Of a stretch of 9,453 bases of DNA, positions 1-6,352 are shown piece after piece. The stretch lies in assembly GCA_949127695.1 (NCBI GenBank), contig CASBQH010000280.1, positions 1-9,453 of the forward strand. The letters are read 5' to 3'. Made by a program: the position numbers and the translations under genes. The DNA is from Synechococcales cyanobacterium PMM_0073. GTDB lineage: Bacteria; Cyanobacteriota; Cyanobacteriia; Elainellales; Elainellaceae. The notes beneath the pieces were generated by a model that saw only the letters and a list, made by a program, of their open reading frames with translations, did not search any database and had not been told where the DNA came from. Every line of letters begins with the position of its first letter. Within the stretch, counting starts at the first letter, position 1.

Positions 1-2208
1 GAACTGCGTTTGAGCAAAACTTTCCGCTTTAGGTTCCTGCTCTACCGGAATTTTGATCACGAAGGTTGCGCCTTCGCCCGGAGCCGAGAGACCGCTGAGC
101 TGACCGCCATGCTTCTCGGTGATGATCTGATAGCTGATGGAAAGCCCTAGTCCGGTACCTTGACCGACGGGCTTGGTAGTGAAAAAAGGATCAAATAAAC
201 GCGCCTGCACTGCGGCTGGTATGCCCGCGCCATTGTCGGCAATCCAAATTTCTACCCAGCCGTTGGCGTAGCGCGTTTGGATCTGAATGGCGCTGGGGCT
301 GGCGGCAATTTGCTCAGCCGAGCGCAACGCGTCAAATTCATCTAGCGCATCTAGGGCATTGGTCAGCAGGTTCATAAAGACCTGATTTAGCTGTCCGGCA
401 TAGCATTCCACTGGCGGCAGCTGGCCATAGTCTTTGCTGACTAAAATGGCCGGACGCTCAGGCTTAGCCTTGAGCCGACTCTCTAGAATCAGCAGCGTAT
501 TGTCGATGCCTTCATGCAGATCAACCGCTTTGACGCCCGCCTCATCCAGCCGGGAGAAATTGCGGAGCGACAGCACAATCTCGCGGATACGATCGGTGCC
601 GACCTCCATTGAGTGATGCAGCTTGTTTAGATCCTGGCGCAGAAATTCCAGGTCGATTGCTTCCATTTCGGCAGTAATTTCGGCATCTGGATCAGGATAA
701 TGTTTAGCGTATAGGTCGATCAGTCTCAGCAGCTCTTGGCTATATTGCTCAGCGTAAGCAAGGTTGCCGTGAATAAAGTTGACTGGGTTATTAATTTCAT
801 GCGCCACGCCCGCCACCATCTGCCCTAAGCTCGACATTTTTTCAGTCTGGACTAGCTGTGACTGCATTTGTTTAAGCTCTTGCAGCGTGCTGCTCAGCTC
901 GGCGGTGCGTTCTTCCACGCGATCTTCGAGCGCGGTATTGCTCTCCTCCAGCGCTGCAAACGAATCGCGCAGCTGTTCGGCCATCTGGTTAAACGAACTA
1001 GCCAGCGAGCTGAGTTCGCGGACGCGGCTGGGCTTGACGCTTTGGGCGAGTTCGCCTGCGGCAATTGCCTGACTGGCTTGATTCAGCTGCTGAATCGGTC
1101 GAGCGATCCGCCTTGTCGTCCAAAGCCCGGTCAAAACTGCTGTTGCCAGAGCCGCCATGCAGAGCAGCAGCGTTGTCCGGGCATTTTGATTGATCTGCGC
1201 CACAAAGTCGCTTTCGGGGAGCCGCACCACTACCAGCCAGTCTAGCCCCAGCTTGTCTTGCCAAGGCGTCACCCGCACATACTGCCGCTCGCCATCCAGC
1301 TCAAACTCAAACTGCTGATCGGCCTGAATTTTGTCAAAGCTGCCTGCGGCCTGCTGAATCTGCTGAGCGGTTGCCTGCACCAGCGGATCTGAGCTTTGCA
1401 GGGCGTTCAGCCGCTGAACTTTCTGATTGACTGTTTTAACGACTGGTTCTGTGCCGGAGCTGGCAATCAGCGAGCCGTCGCGCTCCATGATAAAAATGCT
1501 GGCGTTGGGGCTAATGCTCAAATCGCGCAGAAACTTGCTAATGTCCGAGAGCGCCAGATCTATGCCCACAGCCCCAATCAGCTGACGTTTGGCATCGTAG
1601 ACTGGGCGACTAGCAGCAAGTGAAACACTGCCAGAAGAATCATCCCAGACATAAATATCGCTCCAGAGCGGTCGCTTAGCCTGGATGGTTTCGCTGTACC
1701 AACTTTCATTAAAATGGCTATAGTCATCGATCTCGATCAGCTGAGTTGGATTGCCTTGGGCATCAGTTTTATAGTTATGGTTCTTGCCCTGCGTTCGGTC
1801 TGAAGTCTCACTGATCGTATTTTGAAAGCCCAAATAATCACCTGCACCGACATAATCGCCGTTGCTGAGTCCATAGTTGACATAGGTAATGGCTGAGCTG
1901 CGAGCCTGATGCCATAGAAATCGCTGAATGGCTTTTAAGTCATAGGGTTTCAGCAACCCACTATCAATTGCATCTGTGGTCGCTGCGGTGATTCGCACGG
2001 GAGCTTCGAGGTAGCTATCTAGGTGCTGATCTACGACATCATCGATCCGCAGCGTCAGCTGATCTACCAGATCATTGACTGCCGCTTTACTATTGCGAAA
2101 GGAAAAATAGCTAATCAAACCGACGGCTACAAAAAGCTGAATCACAAACGGCGCGACTAAAACAAACTGAAGCGGTAGTTTGCGATTGGACAGAAAACGA
2201 CTTGCCAT
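1..2208 (-). CDS. Sensor histidine kinase with double-Cache-like sensor, HAMP, HisKA and HATPase domains (3' end cut by window edge)
   Basis: Reading from the ATG at 2208 gives 736 codons with no stop up to base 1. A TAA lies in frame four codons before the ATG, so this is the first possible start; no good Shine-Dalgarno is visible. Domains in order: membrane segment about residues 13-37; large extracytoplasmic sensor about 40-343 with Cache features (NESWY at 167-171, then VGIDL); membrane segment about 345-363; HAMP about 364-417; coiled linker to about 460; H-box AHEINNPVNF with phospho-acceptor His470; N-box with Asn617 in NLLTNALDA; G1 box DNGAGI at 658-663; F-box DPFFTTK; G2 box GTGLGLS at 684-690. 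All catalytic boxes are intact, so it should autophosphorylate at the inner membrane and pass phosphate to a response regulator, which is not in the window. Only a few C-terminal residues are probably missing. arsR ends 75 bp upstream on the same strand with no terminator between, so readthrough is possible; a lone TACAAT at 2266-2271 could be a -10. The ligand is unknown. Confidence 0.93.
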   Translation of the reverse strand, partial: MASRFLSNRKLPLQFVLVAPFVIQLFVAVGLISYFSFRNSKAAVNDLVDQLTLRIDDVVDQHLDSYLEAPVRITAATTDAIDSGLLKPYDLKAIQRFLWHQARSSAITYVNYGLSNGDYVGAGDYLGFQNTISETSDRTQGKNHNYKTDAQGNPTQLIEIDDYSHFNESWYSETIQAKRPLWSDIYVWDDSSGSVSLAASRPVYDAKRQLIGAVGIDLALSDISKFLRDLSISPNASIFIMERDGSLIASSGTEPVVKTVNQKVQRLNALQSSDPLVQATAQQIQQAAGSFDKIQADQQFEFELDGERQYVRVTPWQDKLGLDWLVVVRLPESDFVAQINQNARTTLLLCMAALATAVLTGLWTTRRIARPIQQLNQASQAIAAGELAQSVKPSRVRELSSLASSFNQMAEQLRDSFAALEESNTALEDRVEERTAELSSTLQELKQMQSQLVQTEKMSSLGQMVAGVAHEINNPVNFIHGNLAYAEQYSQELLRLIDLYAKHYPDPDAEITAEMEAIDLEFLRQDLNKLHHSMEVGTDRIREIVLSLRNFSRLDEAGVKAVDLHEGIDNTLLILESRLKAKPERPAILVSKDYGQLPPVECYAGQLNQVFMNLLTNALDALDEFDALRSAEQIAASPSAIQIQTRYANGWVEIWIADNGAGIPAAVQARLFDPFFTTKPVGQGTGLGLSISYQIITEKHGGQLSGLSAPGEGATFVIKIPVEQEPKAESFAQTQF

Positions 2209-2283
2209 AGCTAGCTGTTAATGCGAACGCCTGAGCAAAATTTGACAAAGCTCCAGACATCTGCAATTGTACCCAGCCCAACG

Positions 2284-2637
2284 CTATTGCCGACTCGTGA
2301 TGCTGAAAGCTCGAAAATGCTTAGCTTGTTCCTCAATTCGGCAGGCAATGCGGTCGCAGACTAAGTTGCACAGCTCGTAGCTGAGGCTGTCAGAGACGCA
2401 GTAATAAGCCGAAGTACCTTCGCTGCGTCGGCTCAAAATCCCGGCTTGCAGCATTACCTTTAGGTGTTTTGAAACATTGGCTTGGCTGGTTTCAGTCGAT
2501 TCCACCAGATCTTGGACGCATTTTTCGCCATCTCGCAGCAGGTTGAGCAGCCGCAGCCGCATCGGTTCGCTCAGGACGCTGAAGTATTCGGCTACCTGCT
2601 GCAATACTTCTGAAGGGACAGTCTCTGCCGATCTCAT
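2284..2637 (-). CDS. ArsR/SmtB-family winged-helix transcriptional repressor
   Basis: A 117-residue protein, normal for this family. Residues 12-35 form the N-terminal helices with the typical LSEPMRLRLLNLL wording. Residues 40-63 hold the recognition helix (TSQANVSKHLKVM), followed by the wing AGILSRRSEGTSAYYCVSD at 65-83 and a C-terminal dimer helix. Such proteins bind operators as dimers and let go when a metal, metalloid or thiol-reactive ligand binds. Cysteines sit at 40, 80, 90, 94 and 99, so a thiol-based sensor is plausible, while the alpha5 Asp/His zinc pattern of SmtB is not seen. The start is fixed by GAGGTGAG at 2643-2650, five bases before the ATG. It has its own promoter with an overlapping inverted repeat, which fits autorepression. 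Neighbours are the Get3d/ArsA-like gene upstream and the histidine kinase downstream; an arsenic role is not shown, because no arsB, acr3 or arsC is present. Confidence 0.92.
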   Translation of the reverse strand: MRSAETVPSEVLQQVAEYFSVLSEPMRLRLLNLLRDGEKCVQDLVESTETSQANVSKHLKVMLQAGILSRRSEGTSAYYCVSDSLSYELCNLVCDRIACRIEEQAKHFRAFSITSRQ

Positions 2638-2667
2638 GCGTTCTCACCTCGAAAGGACAGATCCCAG

Positions 2668-2695
2668 ATTGTAGCACTCAAATTCTCAATGCCAA
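2668..2695 (-). promoter_or_regulatory. Sigma70-type promoter of the arsR-like gene
   Basis: Read on the minus strand, TTGGCA (2690-2695) is followed after 16 bp by TACAAT (2668-2673). The predicted start of transcription is near 2661, giving a leader of about 24 bases with the ribosome-binding site GAGGTGAG inside it. Both hexamers are close to consensus and correctly placed relative to the ATG at 2637, so the call is reasonable although made by eye. Confidence 0.6.
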
Positions 2696-2702
2696 TCGAG
2701 TG
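2675..2702. promoter_or_regulatory. Candidate ArsR-type operator (imperfect inverted repeat)
   Basis: CACTC (2675-2679) and GAGTG (2698-2702) are perfect 5 bp inverted arms with partly matching inner positions (7 of the outer 9 pairs match). The 28 bp site covers the -35 hexamer and nearly all of the spacer. A bound dimer there would block RNA polymerase, as expected for autorepression by the adjacent ArsR-family protein. The site is inferred from symmetry and position, not from a known consensus. Confidence 0.4.
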
Positions 2703-2762
2703 ATTCGCTCATATCGATCAGCAGCCACAAAATCTGAGAATCTGCATTGTAGAGGTAATTTG

Positions 2763-2806
2763 GCCAGATGGCGAAATCTGGCAGGCAAAATTCTGGCAGG
2801 CAAAAT
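2763..2806 (-). repeat. Two perfect tandem 15-mers plus a hairpin just downstream of the Get3d/ArsA-like gene
   Basis: The 15-mer TCTGGCAGGCAAAAT occurs twice head to tail, at 2777-2791 and 2792-2806, starting two bases after the ATPase stop codon. The first copy also supplies one arm of an inverted repeat, GCCAGA (2763-2768), 8-base loop, TCTGGC (2777-2782). On the minus strand this could fold in the mRNA tail, but no U-run follows, so it is not a standard intrinsic terminator. It may slow or protect the 3' end. Confidence 0.6.
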
Positions 2807-2808
2807 CC

Positions 2809-3987
2809 CTAAAGAGAGGCAAAGCGAATCTTCAGGTAGTCTTCTTCCATTTTGGCTCCAGCGGGCTGAAGTGCAGCAAGCGCCTGCGGCAATACCAAAT
2901 TGCGCCGATGGTTGCCGATCCTGATATTCAGCTCATCGCCTGATTTACTCAGCTCCACTTTATCTTTGGCGATTCCAGGCAGGTAAACCTCTAGGCTGTA
3001 TTGGTTTTGCTCCTGCACCACCCGCAGCGTCGTTTCTTTGTAGTACACCTGCGACGGATCTTCATCGGCATAGAGCGTTTCTTTCAGCCGATCGAGCGCC
3101 GCCAAGCCGCACATTTCCTCAGAGTAGAGCGGCACTTCTTTGACGGGCAAAGGGCTAAAGTTATCGTGAATCTGCTGGCGATATTCCTGCTGATTTTCTT
3201 TCCAACGCTGAAAGAACGGATCGGTAACTTGATCGGGAATGATTCGATTCGCGATCACCATATCGGTGGCGACATTATAGAGACTGAGGTAGGCATGGGC
3301 GCGCAGTGATTCTTTAATCACCATCTTTTCGGGATTTGTCACCAGCCGCACCGAGGTCTTGGTATTGTCGGTCAGCACTTTTTCCAGGGCTTCTAGCTGC
3401 TCATAAAACTCATAGGGTGCATCCATCACCTCTTTATTTGGTAGCGAAAACCCGGCAATCGGTCGAAATAGCGGCTCGACTAGCGGGCGCAACACGGTCG
3501 AAACCGCCTGCAACGGCTTGTAAAAGCGCCGCATGTACCAGCCTGCGACTTCGGGTAGGCTGAGCAGCCGCAGCGCCGTGCCGGTGGGGGCAGAGTCAAT
3601 GATCAGCACGTCATATTCGCCTTCGTCGTAGTGCCGCTTCATCCGCACCAGGCTAAAAATCTCGTCCATGCCGGGTAAAATGGCCAACTCTTCGGCCTCT
3701 ACGCCCTCCAAGCCTCTGGCCTGCAATACCTGTGTAATATAGCGCTTCACGGCTCCCCAGTTGCCTTCTAGCTCCATCAGCGCGTCTAGCTCAGCTCCCC
3801 AGAGATTCGGGCGCACCTGACGCGGCGCATGTTCTAGCTCCATGTCAAAGCTGTCGGCCAGCGAATGTGCCGGATCGGTGCTGAGCACCAGCGTTTTATG
3901 TCCCAACTCCGCGCAGCGCAAGCCCGTCGCTGCCGCCACAGAGGTTTTACCCACGCCGCCCTTGCCCGTCATCAAAATTACCCGCAT
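2809..3987 (-). CDS. Get3d-type ArsA/TRC40-family ATPase with C-terminal alpha-crystallin (HSP20)-like domain
   Basis: A 392-residue soluble P-loop ATPase. The deviant Walker A GKGGVGKT covers 8-15, switch [11 protein letters not shown] 36-45, switch [10 protein letters not shown] 129-136, and the adenine-site NR pair is at 247-248. A helical, Met/Leu-rich middle (about 145-205) would form the client groove seen in Get3 proteins. Residues about 320-392 form a beta-rich tail ([29 protein letters not shown]) that matches the ArsA-HSP20 fold. No zinc-binding CXXC is present, unlike yeast Get3. This layout, a single ATPase half plus alpha-crystallin domain, is the Get3d form of cyanobacteria and chloroplasts; the biological role is poorly defined, and arsenite pumping is unlikely without ArsB. 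The start follows AGAGGA about ten bases upstream. It lies 171 bp upstream of arsR on the same strand and downstream of the terminator of the Bax-inhibitor gene, so it probably has its own promoter, which I could not place. Confidence 0.92.
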   Translation of the reverse strand: MRVILMTGKGGVGKTSVAAATGLRCAELGHKTLVLSTDPAHSLADSFDMELEHAPRQVRPNLWGAELDALMELEGNWGAVKRYITQVLQARGLEGVEAEELAILPGMDEIFSLVRMKRHYDEGEYDVLIIDSAPTGTALRLLSLPEVAGWYMRRFYKPLQAVSTVLRPLVEPLFRPIAGFSLPNKEVMDAPYEFYEQLEALEKVLTDNTKTSVRLVTNPEKMVIKESLRAHAYLSLYNVATDMVIANRIIPDQVTDPFFQRWKENQQEYRQQIHDNFSPLPVKEVPLYSEEMCGLAALDRLKETLYADEDPSQVYYKETTLRVVQEQNQYSLEVYLPGIAKDKVELSKSGDELNIRIGNHRRNLVLPQALAALQPAGAKMEEDYLKIRFASL

Positions 3988-4061
3988 GGATCAACCGTCC
4001 TCTGCTGAGAGTGCTTCATATTCCTTTACTCACTGTAAATGAAGTTGCGGGTTTTAGCCTC

Positions 4062-4076
4062 GCCAGATTTTCTGGC
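4062..4076. repeat. Short perfect hairpin in the leader of the Get3d/ArsA-like gene
   Basis: GCCAGA (4062-4067) and TCTGGC (4071-4076) are perfect 6 bp arms around a 3-base loop. It lies directly beyond the T-run of the Bax-inhibitor terminator and 75 bp before the ATPase start. The same arm sequences recur in the hairpin just after that gene (2763-2782). Function unknown. Confidence 0.5.
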
Positions 4077-4077
4077 C

Positions 4078-4103
4078 AAAAAAAAGCTGAGCCGTAGCCC
4101 AGC
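4078..4103 (-). terminator. Rho-independent terminator of the Bax-inhibitor-1 gene
   Basis: On the minus strand GCTGGGC (4097-4103), loop TACG, GCTCAGC (4086-4092) forms a 7 bp stem with one G-U pair. It is followed at once by eight T residues (4078-4085). It begins 24 bases after the stop codon of the upstream gene and separates it from the Get3d/ArsA-like gene. Confidence 0.85.
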
Positions 4104-4127
4104 CTGAGATTAAGTCATCTTGGCGCT

Positions 4128-4853
4128 CTAGTCGCGATTCAGCGCAATCATCAGACGCAAGATAAACACAAACAGATTGATGTAGGTGAGATACATCGAC
4201 AGCGCGGCAGGCAGATATTGGTCGTCGCGGTAGCTGCGCGGCAGCACGTAGAAATCTACTACCGACGCGCCGACAAACAGCAGCACGCCAATCCCCGAAA
4301 TCCCAATTTCCAGCCAGCTCGGCGTGAAGACGCCAAACACCGCAAACAGCAGCTGCGCTACCATCACTACCACGAGCGCAATAATGCCAAGCTGCACGGT
4401 TTTGGCCAGCGCCAAGCCATCTTGATCCGAGAGATTCGAGCCAATTTGCCGCGCCGCAATAAACGTAATGCCGCAGCTCAACGCCGCAATGCCGATGCCG
4501 GCAATCCCGACGCCATCGGTTCTAATCGCCAGATTGACGATGCCGCTGAGCGTGTAGCCTGACAGCAGGCTGTAGGTGGCCAACAGCGGTAGCGCCGTAC
4601 TGTTGTTGCCTTTGATCGCGACGTTTTGGGCGACAAAAAACAAAACGAGCTGAGCAATCATTGCCCCAATAAATGTGGGCATAAATAGAGCAGGATTGCT
4701 CTGGAGCACTCTCAGCCCGCCATAGGTGCCGAGTGCGGTCAGAATTAAACCGCCGCCAAGGTAGGGTAGCGCGTTAGCAATGACGTTGGGGCCGACGAGG
4801 GCACGCCCTTTCGCTTCCCGAATTGCACCTCGAAAGTTGCTGGTGTTGCTCAT
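4128..4853 (-). CDS. Bax inhibitor-1 (TMBIM/YccA-like) family integral membrane protein
   Basis: A 241-residue protein with about seven membrane segments: roughly 31-49, 57-79, 86-110, 113-135, 150-174, 183-205 and 216-237. The family signature at the C-terminus, LSMYLTYINLFVFILRLM (218-235), is clear. Family members are calcium/proton leak channels or modulators in the inner membrane; in Bacillus YetJ two aspartates form the pH sensor. Here the first is kept (Asp200 in VVDFYVL), while the second position appears as Thr223 (YLTYINLF instead of YLDFINLF). The N-terminal 30 residues are polar and may sit in the cytoplasm. The start is set by AAGGA at 4862-4866, eight bases before the ATG. The gene is transcribed away from sigF and ends at a strong terminator, so it is probably a single-gene unit. 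The exact physiological role in cyanobacteria is not known from sequence. Confidence 0.93.
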   Translation of the reverse strand: MSNTSNFRGAIREAKGRALVGPNVIANALPYLGGGLILTALGTYGGLRVLQSNPALFMPTFIGAMIAQLVLFFVAQNVAIKGNNSTALPLLATYSLLSGYTLSGIVNLAIRTDGVGIAGIGIAALSCGITFIAARQIGSNLSDQDGLALAKTVQLGIIALVVVMVAQLLFAVFGVFTPSWLEIGISGIGVLLFVGASVVDFYVLPRSYRDDQYLPAALSMYLTYINLFVFILRLMIALNRD

Positions 4854-4885
4854 CTTGAATGTCCTTGTTGAGAGTGGGTCACAGT

Positions 4886-4911
4886 ATTTAGTAGCGCCAT
4901 TTAGCAGCGCC
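4886..4911. repeat. Two tandem 13-mers upstream of the Bax-inhibitor-1 gene
   Basis: ATTTAGTAGCGCC (4886-4898) is followed directly by ATTTAGCAGCGCC (4899-4911), a 12 of 13 match. They lie 33-58 bp before the ATG of the minus-strand gene. Each copy reads CTAAAT on the minus strand, so one TAAAT could serve as a -10 (TTGGCG lies 17 bp upstream of the first TAAATG). The pair may therefore be a promoter with a duplicated core or two regulator sites. Confidence 0.5.
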
Positions 4912-5140
4912 TAGTGTTGTCGCCAAATCTAAGCTGCTGCCTTGATTCTAGGAGATCTGAGCTGAAAGCATGGCCAATGTTAAGTGCTATTTGCAAAGCG
5001 AGGGAGACAGCCGACTCAGCATTCTCCCCAGCCTTGGTCAGTATTTTTGCGGAACCCGCCAAAGCCGACTGCTTCAATTCCCGTGAAATAACCGTGTTTT
5101 GAAAAGGCGGCTCTGAGGAGAATAAGCCTAGATTCGATAC
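4912..5140. other. Intergenic region between divergent Bax-inhibitor-1 and sigF genes
   Basis: No convincing gene is seen. It must hold the sigF promoter, but I find no good hexamer pair; TTGAAA (5099-5104) with TAAGCC 18 bp later is weak. Other structure is limited to a small GCGG-AAC-CCGC hairpin (5049-5059) and a repeated 8-mer AGCCGACT (5009-5016 and 5063-5070). Confidence 0.4.
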
Positions 5141-5146
5141 AAGGTG
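5141..5146 (+). promoter_or_regulatory. sigF: Ribosome-binding site that decides the sigF start
   Basis: AAGGTG lies six bases before ATG 5153. An in-frame GTG at 5144 would begin inside this Shine-Dalgarno and have none of its own, so ATG 5153 is preferred. Confidence 0.7.
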
Positions 5147-5152
5147 ATTTGC

Positions 5153-5938
5153 ATGACGGCTATTCAATCTTCTCTCCGCTCTGACTGTATGGAACTGCTG
5201 GTGGCCTATCAGCAAAAGCCCTCGGTGGCGCTTCGCAACAAGCTGGTGCGGCTAAATGCTGGCTTGGTTCGTAAGATTGCCCATCGGGTCAGCCATCAGT
5301 GCGCCGAACCCTACGAAGACCTAGAGCAGATTGGCTATATGGGTTTGATTCGCGCCATTGAGCGGTTCAACCCGGCTCAAGGCTGTGCCTTCAGCTCGTT
5401 TGCTGTGCCTTACATTCGGGGCGAAATGCTGCATTTCCTGCGGGATCGCGCTAGCTCAGTCAAAGTGCCCCGCCGCTGGCAAGACCTGCAAAAAGAAGGT
5501 CAGAGAGTGCAGATGGCGCTGATCAAAGAGCTAGGCCAGCAGCCCAGCGATAGCCAAGTAGCCGAAGCCATGGGCATCTCGGTTTATGAATGGCGCGAAA
5601 TTAGAATGGCAGTCAAAAATCGCCTGCCGCTCAGCCTTGACGCCACGGTGAGCCATCAGGTTGATTCTTCGATTACGCTGGGCGAAACCCTGCCAGATAT
5701 GCACTACCAGGTGCTCCAGTCGCTCGAAGAAGATCGCCAGCAGCTCCAGCGCGCCTTAAATCAGCTGGAAGATAAAACCAGAGCGGCAATTGAGTTTGTC
5801 TTCTTCAACGATATGTCTCGCAAAGAAGTGGCCGAGCGGATTGGCGTCAGCCCGATGACCGTCACCCGCCGAATTCAGCGCGGTCTAGAGCAAATGATGG
5901 TCTATCTACAGCCCCAAACGCTGCAAACTGACCCCTAG
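5153..5938 (+). CDS. sigF: RNA polymerase group 3 sigma factor, SigF type
   Basis: A 261-residue sigma factor of the FliA/SigB/SigF class, lacking region 1. Region 2 covers about 30-100, with core-binding and -10 recognition wording (DLEQIGYMGLIRAIERF at 56-72, then FSSFAVPYIRGEMLHFLRD at 80-98). Region 3 covers about 101-180, including the VPRRWQDLQ helix. Region 4 is at about 195-250, with the -35 recognition helix-turn-helix MSRKEVAERIGVSPMTVTRR starting at 221. It directs RNA polymerase to alternative promoters; in Synechocystis SigF is linked to pilus genes, motility and salt/light stress. The start at 5153 is chosen from the ribosome-binding site. It is divergent from the Bax-inhibitor-1 gene and convergent with the small membrane protein gene. 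No anti-sigma or anti-anti-sigma gene is adjacent, so control must be from elsewhere. Assignment to SigF rather than another group 3 sigma is by overall likeness from memory. Confidence 0.9.
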   Translation: MTAIQSSLRSDCMELLVAYQQKPSVALRNKLVRLNAGLVRKIAHRVSHQCAEPYEDLEQIGYMGLIRAIERFNPAQGCAFSSFAVPYIRGEMLHFLRDRASSVKVPRRWQDLQKEGQRVQMALIKELGQQPSDSQVAEAMGISVYEWREIRMAVKNRLPLSLDATVSHQVDSSITLGETLPDMHYQVLQSLEEDRQQLQRALNQLEDKTRAAIEFVFFNDMSRKEVAERIGVSPMTVTRRIQRGLEQMMVYLQPQTLQTDP

Positions 5939-5965
5939 TTCTAGCCAGCTTCTATCAGCTTTCAG

Positions 5966-5994
5966 GTTACGCTACTGGTTACGTTAAAGTTACG
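5966..5994. repeat. Three GTTACG repeats after sigF
   Basis: GTTACG recurs at 5966-5971, 5978-5983 and 5989-5994 (steps of 12 and 11 bp), in the 97 bp gap between the convergent sigF and membrane-protein genes. The steps are about one helix turn, so a protein site is possible, but nothing else supports this. Confidence 0.4.
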
Positions 5995-6016
5995 TTACTA
6001 TCTATAGGCTGTGTAC

Positions 6017-6034
6017 TTCTAGCTAGAGCTAGAA
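6017..6034. terminator. Hairpin between convergent genes, possible weak bidirectional terminator
   Basis: TTCTAGC (6017-6023), loop TAGA, GCTAGAA (6028-6034) is a perfect 7 bp stem one base beyond the minus-strand stop codon and about 80 bp after sigF. No T-run follows on either strand, so termination is uncertain, but the site between two converging genes fits. Confidence 0.35.
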
Positions 6035-6035
6035 C

Positions 6036-6275
6036 CTACCAGTATCTCCAGGCTTCTGCAATCATCGCAATCGCCAAAAAGCAGAACAAGAAAATTGCGA
6101 GGCGACCCAGCAACAGCCCCACTGTGACGAGCAAGAAGCCAATCAGGTGAACCGCCCCTAAACCTGTCAGCATTAAACAAAGTACAGTGAAGCAAAACCA
6201 GGCTAGAAAATAGTATTTCAGCAAGATCCCGGCAACTTTCATCAACCATCGATGTTCTGTCGGTCTTCCAATCAT
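6036..6275 (-). CDS. Small hydrophobic membrane protein, family not recognised
   Basis: A 79-residue protein from ATG 6275, chosen because GAGG (6285-6288) lies nine bases upstream; ATG 6284 and TTG 6290 are in frame but have GAGG touching or inside the start. The first 13 residues are charged (RPTEHRW, then MK), followed by two or three membrane helices (about 20-40, 44-57 and 59-75, the last two split by Arg58), ending in EAWRYW. The basic start suggests the N-terminus is cytoplasmic. I recognise no family. It is the second gene of a unit with the NfeD-like gene 68 bp upstream, and the gap is made of the 11 bp repeat array, so its translation level may depend on that array. One reading is that it supplies the membrane anchor missing from the soluble NfeD-like protein; this is inference only. 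Confidence 0.65.
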   Translation of the reverse strand: MIGRPTEHRWLMKVAGILLKYYFLAWFCFTVLCLMLTGLGAVHLIGFLLVTVGLLLGRLAIFLFCFLAIAMIAEAWRYW

Positions 6276-6284
6276 GGTTTTCAT

Positions 6285-6352
6285 CCTCAAGTAAACCTCA
6301 AGTAAACCTCAAGTAAACCTCAAGTAAATCCTCAACTAAATCCTCAAGCAAT
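6285..6352 (-). repeat. Array of six 11-12 bp tandem repeats carrying RBS-like GAGG
   Basis: On the minus strand the unit is TTTACTTGAGG. Four perfect copies lie at 6285-6295, 6296-6306, 6307-6317 and 6318-6328. Two diverged copies follow at 6330-6341 and 6342-6352. Every copy ends in TTGAGG, a Shine-Dalgarno-like word. The far copy contains the stop codon of the NfeD-like gene (6344-6346), and the near copy provides the apparent ribosome-binding site of the membrane-protein gene, so the array fills the whole gap between them. Perfect copies suggest recent slippage. Confidence 0.9.

Noticed and set aside
868..1245. 125-codon plus-strand frame, with neighbours at 779-1072 and 1396-1623
   Set aside because: All lie antisense to the histidine kinase, whose domains are unmistakable; the composition is that of a shadow frame.
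2284..3987. Arsenic-resistance operon
   Set aside because: Only an ArsR-family regulator and an ArsA-like ATPase of the Get3d type are present; pump and reductase genes are missing, and the two genes have separate signals.
4218..4562. 114-codon plus-strand frame rich in Arg, Asn and Gln
   Set aside because: Antisense shadow of the Bax-inhibitor-1 membrane segments.
5144..5152. GTG 5144 as the sigF start
   Set aside because: The GTG is part of the AAGGTG ribosome-binding site that serves ATG 5153.
4901..5215. 104-codon minus-strand frame in the Bax-inhibitor-1/sigF gap
   Set aside because: It begins with TTG inside sigF, covers the likely promoters of both genes, and shows no recognisable domain or convincing ribosome-binding site.
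6285..6352. CRISPR array
   Set aside because: Units of 11-12 bp are directly adjacent with no spacers, and no cas gene is present.
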